Shown here piece after piece: positions 1-11,852 of a stretch of DNA of 64,000 bases (position 1 is the stretch's first letter; every line of letters starts with the position of its first letter). The translations under genes were made by a program, and so were the position numbers. The stretch spans positions 4,015,260-4,079,259 of the forward strand of contig CM024178.1 of the NCBI GenBank assembly GCA_013433145.1, read 5' to 3'. Below the pieces are notes generated by a model, which ran no database searches, was not told where the DNA came from, and saw nothing but the letters and a program-made list of their open reading frames with translations. Origin of the DNA: Ascaris suum. Its lineage: Eukaryota > Nematoda > Chromadorea > Rhabditida > Ascarididae.

Positions 1-51
1 AAGCACTCATCACCTTTTTTTCATCCAGGCAAAACAAGAATAGACACCTAC

Positions 52-1219
52 CGCCGAATACTCCATACGAAAGCATAAAAACATAGGCATTTGGAGAGAA
101 TATCGATGCCGCAAATGAGATCGCCGCTAATAGAGAACCAGCGATCACCACAGGTCTCACACCATACTTGTTCACCAGGCCACCTGCGAGAGGACCTGCA
201 ACAAAAAATCTAGCGATTTATGGTTTTTCTTGCTGCTAATATTCTATCGGCTTTTGAAACTCAAGTAATATTCTATAGCAAACTTGCGCACTTCATACTC
301 CAAGAAAGATTCTTAGTCTGTAACTAACATCCGGCATGAATAATACCGAATTGAAGGTTCCGACCGCTATGGGAACATTCGTAGAATTGACAAGCATGAA
401 GTATTGACCGCAATACCCATTTCTTGCAAGCTGTGCACTATCGCGCCGTTATAACTACTTGTACTAAGCAGATTCGTCGCATTTAACGCGAATATCGTCT
501 ATCCTAAATCCGCTCTTTATTGCTTTAAATTCATAATCGCATGCCTCTTTACCACTAAAAAATATGCATCATGAGTGCTGCCGTTCTCTTTTATAGCTGT
601 TCATTCTGTTACTGAATAGCAGTTGTTGAAAGCCGTTAAGGATTTTTCGCCCACGACTTCTGAAAATTAGCACCTCATAAATAAACATCAGATACCGCCC
701 GTTACAGAACATAAACCTATGCACATTCTGTTAGGACATCACAGAATTTAGAATAGAAGCATTATCCTATACAGCATTGTACAACACTGCAACACTCCAG
801 AGAAGGAAAATTATCTCCTAGTTTTTTCAGCACACATAACATTCCCGACTACATTGAGTACGGGTAGCCCAATGAGGTGTTCGCTGCAAGCGGAAAGACC
901 TCAAGGGGAAAAAATGAAAACAATAGCAGTTTGGTGATAAGAAAAATCACTTATTTGAGAATGTTCCCTCCCGAAATAGTGAGCAAGTAACCTATGAGCA
1001 AGTAGCATCCAATGAGAAGAGATCCGATAAGCGAGATAACTGCTTTCGATTGTTCGAAGTGCTGCTGATAAACGGCCATGAAGGTGCCGAATGAGTTACA
1101 TATTCCATCCACGATGAAGTTTGACATGAACGCAGCAAAAACCACCACCCATCCGTATCCTCCGTCAGGTGCAGATACAACTGATTTCTCTACCTCGCCA
1201 CCTCCTTTCCGGATATCGT
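52..1219 (-). CDS. Monocarboxylate transporter-like protein (SLC16/MCT family), partial
   Basis: Two adjacent exons join in phase. Exon 992-1219 follows a TTGCAG acceptor and ends at a GTTACT donor. Exon 52-195 follows a TTGCAG acceptor and ends at a GTAGGT donor. The first carries the SLC16 signature PDGGYGWVV at the start of TM1, then TM1 and part of TM2 (SLIGSLLIGCYLLI). The second continues with GPLAGGLVNKYG and RPVVIAG, the conserved TM2-TM3 loop, and TM3-TM4. Family members are 12-TM plasma-membrane carriers of lactate, pyruvate and related monocarboxylates or of other small molecules, usually coupled to protons. Substrate cannot be told from this N-terminal part. The remaining eight or so TMs lie off the left edge, and the initiator exon lies somewhere right of 1219 and was not found. 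Family assignment is firm; the exact subfamily is unknown. Confidence 0.85.
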
Positions 1220-1229
1220 CTGCAATGAA

Positions 1230-1520
1230 TAACCATACATGTGTATGCGTGTACTTGTGCGCATCTGTTCGTGTGTCTGCGTGCGCATGTGCACGAGCGT
1301 TTGTGTGCGTAGCGCCTATGATTGTATGTATGTGTGTATGTGTAAGCGTGCATACGTATATGGGTGTCTTTGGTGCGGCATTTTTGTATATATGTGTAGG
1401 TGCGTACATTTGTGTGCTTCTACATGTTTATGCACATATGGGGTGCACTTGAGCGCAGGCATTTGTACGTGAATTTCCGCATACATGTGCGTTAAAGGGT
1501 GCGTCTGTGTGTGTCATGTG
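1230..1520. repeat. TG/CA-rich degenerate microsatellite
   Basis: The plus strand is dominated by interrupted TG, TGTGTG and TGCGTG units over about 290 bp. It starts directly upstream of an SLC16 exon acceptor (minus strand), so it probably lies in an intron. Open frames across it, rich in Cys/Val or His/Thr, are translations of the repeat and not genes. Such alternating purine-pyrimidine DNA can adopt Z-DNA. Confidence 0.8.
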
Positions 1521-4500
1521 ATTTGGAACAGCTCACAGTTGAGCGAGAATCATCGGCAAAAGAACGGCTCACTGGTGCAGCCTTCCATATGCACAGGAAC
1601 TGAAAGAACATCCCTCTCAATTTCGCAAGCTCGACGTATCTAATGATAACACTTTAGTGATGGTGGAAAGTTTCCCTATGACCTGCTGTCCCTTCTGCCC
1701 TCCATGCTTTCCGGGCAAATTACGGCAGAACTACGGAACGGACATTGTATGAACCTCTGGAATGAGACATCTTATGGAACTAAAGTCAGTAATGACAGTC
1801 TCCCGAGGATGTGCAACAAATATTCCTGCTGTCGTCGGAAGCCAGCCAGTTTGAAGCAGATCAGATCTTCCTGTAATACAGATCAGGTCAGGAGAAATCC
1901 TTCGTCTTCTTTGCGAGTTCCTACACTCCCACCACCCTCCCTTCTACTGGGTTGTATTGTTCCGTTGCGGGTTTTTCCCTGAAGAATACCAGACGCGTTG
2001 CAGATGAGGTCTTTCTTTCCTTGCGAATTTCGCACATTAGCAGTTCCACCTCTCTTTAAGGACACTTTTTATTATCTGGGTAGGATTACTTCCTCTCATG
2101 ACAGGTGGCCTTCGTTAAGGTGTTGTGGGTAACTGCATTCCCTGTGTCGATGTAACTGACGGTCATAGTTTGAAAGTTCCAAAGTACACTATGATTGGAC
2201 CTGAGCTTCTTCTTCTCGAAATGGAAGGTCAACTTTCATTAACCGCTTACGTTTGAGCTTCGGAAATTTTATTCAAACTTGACAACCAAGGTGCAAGATA
2301 TATCTTTTCACTATGACTTTAATGATCGACAAATGAACAAAAAGCGAGTTGCTTGTCGATTGCTAACTGTCACGCCTCATCGGCACACAAAAACTGTGTT
2401 CATCGGTGGCTACTTTAACGTAGTACGAAAGGACACCAAACCGCAGGCACAAGGCGCATTGTCGTAACTGCCCATGATTGCACAATTCACCGACAACTGC
2501 GCTTTTCCACATTTGCATTCGCTGTCCGCCTGCAACAACTCGAATTTAATTACGCACTCAAATGGAGTCGTCCGAAACATTTGCGGCGTTTACACCGACA
2601 GCGTGGTCAATTTAGAAAGGTGCGAACTGGAGAAATACATGCATTTCTTGCAATCATTATCAAGTCAATCCAGTCCCGACAATGGCGCCGAGTCTGAGCG
2701 CTTCAAAAATCGCCGTGGGAGCACCCTAGTCACAGGAGCGGCTGTCACAACCTGAGTTGGACCAAGTTCAGTTTGAAATTGAATTAACGAGGCTGGCAAG
2801 CTTATCGACTTCCAACCTCCGACGTGCACTGTACTCACGGATCACGCTGATGCGGTATTACGCGGCAGATGTGGGAACCTCTTCACTTTCCTATTCCACA
2901 ATGTCACACTAACGTTGGGAAGAGGTAAAATAGACTATCTTGGGACTAACTTTAAATTAGCCGACGGGGAGAGGAGTAAACACTTAGCTTCTACTGTTCT
3001 CACTGTGCGGCAAATCACTGGATTTTTACTCTAGCTCAGAGAATTTTTGTAGCGTTCAAGAACTCATGGAAATATGCACAGCTCTCATGAAAGAAAAAAA
3101 ATGCTCAAACCTGAATATCGTCCGCCGCTGCCAGTCTGGACATGGGATTGGTCGCCAACAGAAGGTGAGCGGACTCACGAATATTCGTCGTCGTATTTGT
3201 CGTATTTGTTGAAGTGAGGAGGCTCAAGGATCTAAATGAATGATTTAAAATATCCTGCAAGCTTCGGCCTTTCATATATTTTTAGGGCAGTGCGTTAACG
3301 GCTACGTTTATATATGCAGATGAGGCACTCGGTCTCAAGCTATGACTGACTGGAACTAAATTCGAGGAACTGTAGATTGCAGTTCTCCCGCAAATGTTTA
3401 CTGCCTGATTAATTCAGTCCCCGGAAAGGCACATACAGCACCGCTCGATAGAAGGGAGGAAGCAAGGACGGCGCCGAACCGTACCGAATGAAATTTGTAA
3501 CATCCGCACTCCGGTAGTTGCATCCTTTGCGTTGTTACCTCTTGATATTATAACAAATGCCACAGTGTAGAACTGAGCAACTTATTGAAGTGCCTCGCCC
3601 GCGAGCTTTTTCTTCTCGATTCGATAGCCAATGAGAGGGAATTCGCCTCGAATTCAAGCCATAAATCATTTTTGCAATAAATATGCCACCTTCCCTTTCT
3701 TATCCTCTTAAATACAAAATATTCATGCACCTTATGAATCAGAATATTTGTAAATTCCAATATCACTATCGAACAAAGCCCATTGGAGGGTAAACATTTC
3801 TGCAAATCTTTTCAAATGTCACTGAAGCCGCGCTCAAAGAAATAGAACCACAGAAAGCTCGCACCTAAGTCGAAAGACAGAAAAAGCGCATTCAAAAAAA
3901 GCATCCTGCATAAAAAGGATGATGCGTTGTTCTCACTCATGAGAGAGTCGAACAGCACTACTCGAATGCTTCTCAAATGTTCAGTTAGCACTTTACCTTC
4001 TGATCACTTCAGAAGCAAAAATCCAGCCAGTTATTTAGGGCTTCCATGGACGAAACATTCAGTACATAAAGAAAAGGACGAACGTGGATAACATTAGCCG
4101 TATGCCTGTGAATCTGGGATTTCTGGCAGTAAGTTTATAGAGCGACCCATGCAGCGTTGTTCTATTTTTTGTCACCGATCAGCTGCAGTTCTTCCGCTAG
4201 CTACCACCGACCGTTATCGCGCACGCAGAGATCATTCCAAAGACTTTGAGGAATGCAAAGTTGAAAGCGGGCGAAACACTGCTGCCGACGAGTTGGGTGC
4301 TCATAGTACAAACTAGTAAGGGTATGCTATGTAGAATATTACCCCCGATTAAACGGTCGATGACGGTCACAAGAAGTTGCACTTCTATTTAGTACCCCTC
4401 CTCCCTATTTGTTATTATTTTGATGTTTGCATTGAGAAGTGTGCACCAGTAATTTCGACTATCTTTCACGCAGTTGCGCTATTCACGAGTTTTTTTAAAA

Positions 4501-7500
4501 GAGAGCCCCATTAAGGAACCCAAACGTGTACAATGACCTCCTCTCTGCCTAAGGAGGAGCCCTAAACTCACACCTGGTACTTCTATTACTTGTGCCATAC
4601 CACAAGTCATATTTAGCCGTGCTAGCCGAGGTATGTTGGACAAGCTGCTTTCAGTTTGCTCAAGCACGCATGAAACAACTGCCCGCAGTGAACTAACATC
4701 CGTTGATATGTGCTCTGTTGTCGCCCTCTGTCCCCCCGGGATCCCAATCACTCCCATCCACTTTTCTATCAATAGATGGATCAACTCAGGTGAGTTGCCG
4801 TAATAGTCAGAAACTATGAACAGTCAGGATAGTTGAACCGCAATCAAAATGCAACCACTATGAAGGTGCGATGTGGAATTTCCACATAGTTGAAGCACAT
4901 CCTGCATTGTCACCCTCTTAAACGCCCGTGAGAAAGAACCACGGTGGCCCTACCGCGTGGACGATTTCGCGCGACCGCAATGAAGAAGTGAGACTAAGAC
5001 GACTGAAGGCAAAGTGAGAGAACGAAGGAATAAAGCGGCATGTAACACGTCTGTTGCAAATATGCAAAATAAACATTCCTTGAAGGTTTGGACTCGGTCG
5101 AAGGCCTTAGCAAATATCAATGAACGGTTTGGAAATCCTCCTTGAAACGGCCATATATTGCTGATACCGCGGGGACGCACTTCCGCAAAATTTTACAGTC
5201 GAACGCACATGCAAAGAGAATTTGTTTTGACTGCTCTCTGCAACTCCTGCGAATTTGAGCAACAAACTAGGCGCTTTTGCGTCACATCGTTCCGTGATTC
5301 AGTGCATTCGAACCCTGAGTCTGCATGAGATCATCTGCAGCATCTTACGAAACTCAGCTCAAGTAACGGAACCGTTCCAAACTACCTGCTTCGGTCGGTC
5401 CGGTTCTCGTACACCAGTTATTAGGAATGATGGTTGTTTGAGTGGCGGAGGTGGGAACGCAAATTTCACGGGGTAATTGATGGTTTAAAACGGTAAAAAA
5501 AAATGGGTCGGTCAGATCGAAACGTTGCCATTAATTATTGTATTATGGACGAAACCTTATCGCACTTATACAATTCTTGCTCAGTTTTTATGGCATTTTG
5601 CATGATCTGTGGTTTTTTCCTGGTTCTTCCGCCTGTCATTTGGTTCGCTTCTGTAGCTGCCGTTTATTTATGAAATTTGCCGCTCGTCCACACGTTGGCA
5701 CTCCATGCAGCTTTGTTTTACCTCATCGGGAAGAACCTGCAAATGGTCGCGATATGCTCGCCATGTGCATTCGAAAATCTCTCTTTATACCTCTGGACAT
5801 AAAATTGCGCAAAAAATACTTGCCTTGGGCTTCTTCAAACTTCGAAGTAAAGGCATGCGCCTAAGTGAGCGGCCGTAGAACGCGTTAGCTACCTGTTGAC
5901 CCCCTGGGCGTCTCACACACCTTTACCGATCCGACCAAATATTCACTGATGAAATGAAATGTGATCCCATACGCCCGGGCGCACGTTATTTCCCGGAATT
6001 CATCTCAATCCACAATCCTCGTTTCTGGAGTCATCGCCGAAAGACGACTCACTGATTTTAAACTATGGGGGTCATAGCCGAGAGTCCCTGCGCTCTAAAA
6101 ACCCTTGGCTTTATGGGGCTCTTTGGAACTCGAGCGTTCCCCCTTTCCGCACTACCGGCGAGTGTACGCCGGTGTCCCCCTAGCCCCAAAAATTTTCCCA
6201 TCTTCATGAAGGATGTTTTGAACACGCGTTGCCTTCGCGGATAAAAAGTGCTATACAAGGAAATAAGGAAATGTCGGGAGATGACCTCTTCAAACAAGGT
6301 GGCTGAGGTTTCAGACTTCGAAACGCTGAGGGAAAAAGCAAGTAAGTATTCAGCGAAACAGCACTTTATTGTAGAAGACAAAGAAGTAACAACAATAAGA
6401 GACATTAAATTAAGCAACCTTCGAGGAACAACGATTAAGAGGAACATTGCAAACCACTGCTGCAAGTTTGACGCCATTTTTGAACTGTGCTGTACTGCCG
6501 CAAACCCTTGTCTCAGGAAGCATCCGAAGGAATAGCTGCATCACTTCGCTCCAGCTCAGTTTGAGAAAACAACTACCAGCGAGCACTCGCAACTATGAAG
6601 AAAACGCTATGTGTGAACAAATGTCATAATCTCCAAAGAGGTATAAAAACCTGACCTTTCATCTCAAGCCTGCATTTTGCGGGAACATGCCGTTCCAGAA
6701 GGACTTTGACATGTAGAGTATCCGGAAACGGAATTTTAAGTGTCCGCAGCTTTTCTGCATTGTTTGAAATAAATGTAGCAAGCGATTCAACGAATTTTGA
6801 TGAGATGCTGTCTCTAAAGAGGCACTTTTACCATGTTCATCTACCTTTGTCGTCCTAGTTCGCTCAACACTAATAAAAGCTATTTTCCTGCGGATCGCAG
6901 GTGGTCGCAGTCATTTAATGCAATACAAGGGAACCAAATGGCCACCTCGTGCAATTCCTAGCCAAGAATCTGGCTTCCAAACGTTCAAGAAGTAAACTCG
7001 TCGAATACTAACATATCTCGAGACCACAATTCTTTCATTATTACCACCGCTGCAATTATATGGGAATATTTCATTTCGTTTTTACATCCATTCAATTATG
7101 CAGCACATGCACTCAAGTATTTCACGCAAGACACATGAGGAATGTTGGGTTGCATGGTAGTGTGACACAACAGACGTCTGCATGACGTTCATTGATATAA
7201 AACGATCGCAGTCGGTTATCATTCTTCAAGAAAGATATTATTTGAATCCTTGCAAATACTTATATTCATTCTTTGCACGAAAATAATAATCAAATTTACC
7301 AATGCAGCATTCCGAAGTTGTCTTCTCAGCGATATATAAAATAGAATTGCTGAAATGCGGAACGGTTTTTCTACTGCAGCAAATGACTGTGCTACACTTA
7401 GCACTTACGATATTTATTTCGATAAAATTGAATCGTCTATGCTTACGAATAAATCGAAAGTTCACCTCATTGAAGTTTATTTCATGAACGTCGAACCACT

Positions 7501-9915
7501 TGACTTTCATTGACATTTTTGTCTCTTCTCTTTGAGCACTGCATCTATGAATTTAGATACTGCTGCAACAATTCCGTCCTTTCTTTTTCCCACTTTCCTT
7601 CTTCTCCGTTCTGTTTGCTCATTCGTTCCCACTGCAGCCCCAAATGAGTGTTCTCATCGATCTTTAGGTGTTTTACGAATGCGTTAGTAATATTCCAAAG
7701 GAATAATTCATTATCGTTATGAGTCGTTGTCCTGTGAACAACAGCCGAGGAGGTGAAAGAGAATGCATCGGACTCAAGATAATTCACTCAGAAGGATGAA
7801 AGTTGGGAAGAGAACATGGAGGCAGGATAGATTCAAGTCGTTAACATTATTCATCAAAGAAACAGGGACGGTCAGAAACAACAACAAATCGAAGTGTGCG
7901 CATTCAGCTGGTCAATAGCTGAATGGTCAAGTGGTCGCGTGGGCGGTAATTAAACATGCACTGAATAAGCGGCGGACCAATCGGAACATGCAGTTCCTGT
8001 ACACCTAGGTTGCTGTTTGCATTATTAATAAACCCGGTTCGCTGACAATTTAATGATCCTGCCAGACTGAAATAAGCTTAGAAAATTTTGCACCAGACCA
8101 TACGAGGCAAGCTGCACTACAAGATCTCTAGCCTGGAGACACCGAAATATCGTAGGCTTGGATTCGACATGATTCACTCTTATAAAAGTAAGTGTGGTTC
8201 TTCCGACATTTCCCCTTAGAAATATTTCACTTAGCATCTTTACGCATCGGTTTGAAGTCGTTAAAACCTACTGCATTACAAGCAATATTCTGCACAGTTT
8301 CCGCTGCAGGAGTCACGGACTGTCTCATACCAAACGGCGGCTCAGCCGCTTCGACCTTCACATTACCGCTGCTCTTATGTATACAATGTCTGTTCACTAG
8401 GACTATTACTTTATGGACTTTTCTGTTTCTTCCTGTTTTTGCTCACATACATATCGGCAAACAGTTCACTTCGTCGATACACCCGTGAGATACATATATC
8501 ATGTTAGGTCACTGGCGAGCGCTATCACCTGCTTTCATTAGCCCACTGCAGCAGGTGGTTCATTCCTCCCTCCTGATGAGAAAGGAAGCAGACTCGCAGG
8601 CCGCGAAGAACAATCCTGCGACCTTTTTTAAGCACCTCCAATCTGTCAAACTGCTCTGTGGTCCTTTGGCAGTTTGCTTCTTAATCCCTTCACTAGTAAC
8701 CACAATTAGAGATAAAACTCGAACCTACCTCCTCTCAAGGAACAAATTTGCGCTCAAAATTTTATTCGTGTCATTATGCTAACTGAAGTAAGATTCATTT
8801 GGATGTAGAATACGTCACGGAAAGGTGTTTTTAAGCATTGCATACGGTATTTAAGTACATAAGTATTGCTCAAAATCTCGATGAAAGCAAGGGACGAAAC
8901 AATCTATTGACAAGCGTATTCTTTTTTATGCTATCGTTAAAGCAATAAACACTGCTGAATACTCAATTATAAGTAACAAACATTCTATTAATGCATCGCT
9001 GAAACATAACAATTTTATTAAAGTTTGTACTGTGATGAATGACCGCGCTGCAACTCAATTTTTCACAGATCGGTCTCGGTGATATCTGTTCTTCTCCGCC
9101 CCATCATATTTCGCTGTTTCTCTATTTCTGTAGTTGCGTATTTCAAACCCGTGAACCGTCGTGCGTGTTTACTCAGTGATATTGATGGTTTTTAGCCGCC
9201 GCTGTGTTAGCTTACCCAGTTGGGTTGTTTCAGTAAACTTCGGTTCCATTCGCCTCGTCTCTTCCCGACCACCCGGCAGCAGTACAAAGTTCGCAAGAAA
9301 CGAAGTGAACGATGTCAGAGAGTTCTTATTTCACACTTTTCCAACTATAACAAATAATTGAAAGATAAATGGAGAAGCGTGCAACAGCAGTTCATATGAG
9401 ACGTGCCCATTCAATCCAATCTACGAAACCAACCGATCGCATAAATTATCAATAAATAGTAAAGTTTGCTCAGTAAAGCAGCAATGTTCTCTCACATACA
9501 TAATGAACGAAAACTTTTTTCGACTCGACCGGTATGAACTGAAGGTACAATCCGGTTAAAGGGGCATATAAATTTCTTACTCCTTAATTGCCCGTAGGTT
9601 TTCTTGAATTCGAATCGCGATTTCAGACTCCGATAAGATAGGTATTAAGACCGCTTCCACCCTGTTAAAACGGTATTGTTGAAGAAAAAAGGCAGCGGGC
9701 ATTTCAAAAATACCTTCCCAAAGGAGTGATTTGAAATAGCATTAAACAACTTCCCCGTCTAGCATCAACTCCAGCTCGTGTAAACGCACTCTCCCCTCGT
9801 TAGTAGACTCTGCATTGAGGCCACCCTTTACAGCCTTTCTTATGGTCCAAACCATTACATCCAACAAGTATGAACTCGTAGATTTACACTATATGCAACT
9901 ATCACCTAAAGAAAA
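1521..9915. other. Stretch without a recognised gene (SLC16 intron or 5' region, then intergenic)
   Basis: No exon with convincing homology was found on either strand over about 8.4 kb. It should contain the unseen 5' exons of the SLC16 gene (minus strand) and possibly the polyadenylation region of the PiT gene. Small open frames are scattered through it. At 2.28-2.93 kb there is a cluster of protein-like but broken frames. At 6.06-6.20 kb there is a GC-richer segment with a 7-bp inverted repeat (ACCGGCG at 6054-6060 region offset by about 100: arms at 6154-6160 and 6167-6173). Otherwise it is ordinary AT-rich DNA. Confidence 0.5.
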
Positions 9916-10036
9916 TTAAACGGAACCAATAGCCAACAAATAGAAGCAAAGTGCGCTTGAAGTCTGAGCGATCAAATATTTGTTAAAATAAATGTAAAAC
10001 ACAATAGAGAAAACAAACGACAACAATAGGATGCAA
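9916..10036 (-). CDS. Candidate alternative last exon of the PiT gene
   Basis: A hydrophobic open frame of 39 residues plus stop follows a good acceptor (CCTTTCAG). It begins CILLLSFVFSIVFYIYF, which would make one membrane helix. It is in phase if the PiT transcript uses 11857-11866 as a 10-nt microexon ending at a GTAAGT donor. The joined protein would then have 455 residues from the first recognised exon and would regain the final transmembrane segment that PiT proteins normally carry after the PISG/PVSG motif. The homology is only hydrophobicity plus phase, so this could be chance. The competing model stops at 11853. Confidence 0.35.
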
Positions 10037-10951
10037 CTGAAAGGAACCTTACTGTTTGTTGAAGAAAACAAAAGAGAACAATAAAGGTCTTTTTTGCACT
10101 GAAAGAACGACTTTTGCAGCAAAGGAGATGATTTTTTTAAAAGATCAATTGATGCAGTGAAAAAACACTTTCACAGCAACCTTTAGGTGCGTAAAAAACC
10201 GACCAGCTGAACCGGTTCAAACGTTTCGTTTCCAAGCAACAACCACAGTTTGGTGCTTAGGTTCAGCCTTATGGCACTCCCCATAAATTTACTCTTCTAT
10301 CATTAAAAAACGGAGTAATCGTATCGATCCGATCAGTCGAATCTCACCACAATGCAATAATCGAATACGCCTAACCGAAAACACGAAAAATTCGATCACT
10401 TTAAATGAAATCCACCTTCATAGCAAACAAAAATTTTTACAATTTTATCCAATTTTCAGAAATTCGATCGCTAAAAAAGAGATCGATAAATGAAACATGA
10501 CCTAGATTTTCAAGTTTCTTATTGCAGTTGATAATCCACATAAGAATATTTTCCTCCAAAATTTTCCAAGTTAATCAGTCCAAATAATATTACCTAAGAA
10601 AAACGATCAACTGCAGTGAAATTCATCAAAATTTTTTGCCATCAAAATACTTGTCTCATTTTTTCTCGACTTTCTAATAATTGCTCGTCGTCATGCAAAT
10701 AATATATCTATCCGTATCTGTTTTGAAATTTAAAAGACATGGAAAATACTCTTCCAAAAAAAATTGAATAAATAATTCTGCTGTAGCTGAATAATAAAAA
10801 TTAACGATTTTGATAACAATCACAAATAGCAAATTTCCCACATAGTATTAATAAATATAGACAATGATTTTAACACACTCGAAAAATCAGTTTCAAACAT
10901 AAATGTCTTTCGTGACTATAAAGCAAAATTTAGAAAGAACATAATAGCAGC

Positions 10952-11127
10952 AGAAATCAGACCTGAAAAGAAAATGGAATTAGGTTCGGAAACTGAAATG
11001 ACGTTGAAAAATCGGAATTCATTTGAGAATTTGAAATCAACTTGAGAAATGGAAATCAGTTTGGAAAATTGGGATTAATTTAAAAATTAGAATTAATTCG
11101 AAAATTTGAAATTGGTTTCAAAAATTG
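10952..11127. repeat. Degenerate 19-bp tandem repeat (about nine units)
   Basis: Successive 19-bp blocks can be aligned from about 10952 to 11122, with starts at 10952, 10971, 10990, 11009, 11028, 11047, 11066, 11085 and 11104. The rough consensus is AAATTGAAATCAATTTGAR. Units differ at several positions each, so the array is old. It lies just 3' of, or in the last intron of, the PiT gene. Confidence 0.65.
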
Positions 11128-11745
11128 GACAGAACAGCTTACTTGAAGATTTCTCCTGATTCTCCTTCGGAGCATTAAATTAGAGTAAAGCTAGTTTTAG
11201 CGGTTCTCACGAGATAAATTAAATGAAACTGCAGGAAATAAATTAAATGAACAATGTTTGATACCAATTTTGAAGAGAAAAATAGCAATCTTTATTTATA
11301 TTTTTCACCAGACTACTTATAAATAAGACAGGATCAAATAATGAAAAAATTTTCGCACTCATATTTAAGAGGTTATCAAAATTTGCAGCTCTACAGTTTT
11401 GAGATTTTGTAACTCATTCGCCTATATCGTCAATTCATTAACAACGATTAATCGAAGCGCTTCATAAACGTATAGCATTCTTTGGTTAACCGTGAAAGAG
11501 ACATATCGCAAGTGCACACTACTTCTAATCTCATCGTAAATTCTTTCAGTATAAATACAGGTATTCCCACTGACTGTAAATCCAAACGAGACATTTCAAG
11601 GATCGGCAATAGATATTACCAGCAAGGGAATGGACAGTGAAGTTACATTTGAAAAAATTCACTCAGTGACCTTCGCAAATTTGTGCCCGACGTCAATTAA
11701 ATGGTACTCTCACAAGGACCGTAGACAGCTTTCCGACATTGCTTG

Positions 11746-11751
11746 TTTATT
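11746..11751 (-). promoter_or_regulatory. Candidate polyadenylation signal for the short PiT 3' end
   Basis: AATAAA on the minus strand lies about 100 nt downstream of the TAA at 11855-11853. This supports termination at that exon, without excluding use of the same exon as a microexon. Confidence 0.4.
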
Positions 11752-11852
11752 TTTCATACTGTACACTGCTACGCTCTCTTTACTGTTATATTGACGCAGT
11801 TATTTCCTTGACTGTTAATGAGCGCATGAATAAAATTAAGCCTGTTCTTCAC

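Noticed and set aside
951..1472. Overlapping Cys/Val-rich (plus) and His/Thr-rich (minus) frames extending the SLC16 exon
   Set aside because: They come from the TG/CA-rich intronic repeat. A TTGCAG acceptor at 1220-1221 marks the true exon start.
6054..6210. GC-richer segment with ACCGGCG/CGCCGGT inverted repeat as a terminator or structured RNA
   Set aside because: The arms are only 7 bp with a 6-base loop, there is no neighbouring gene, and intrinsic terminators are not expected in a nematode.
7910..7990. Segment with GGTCAAGTGGTC resembling a tRNA D-arm
   Set aside because: No matching acceptor stem, anticodon arm or T-arm could be folded.
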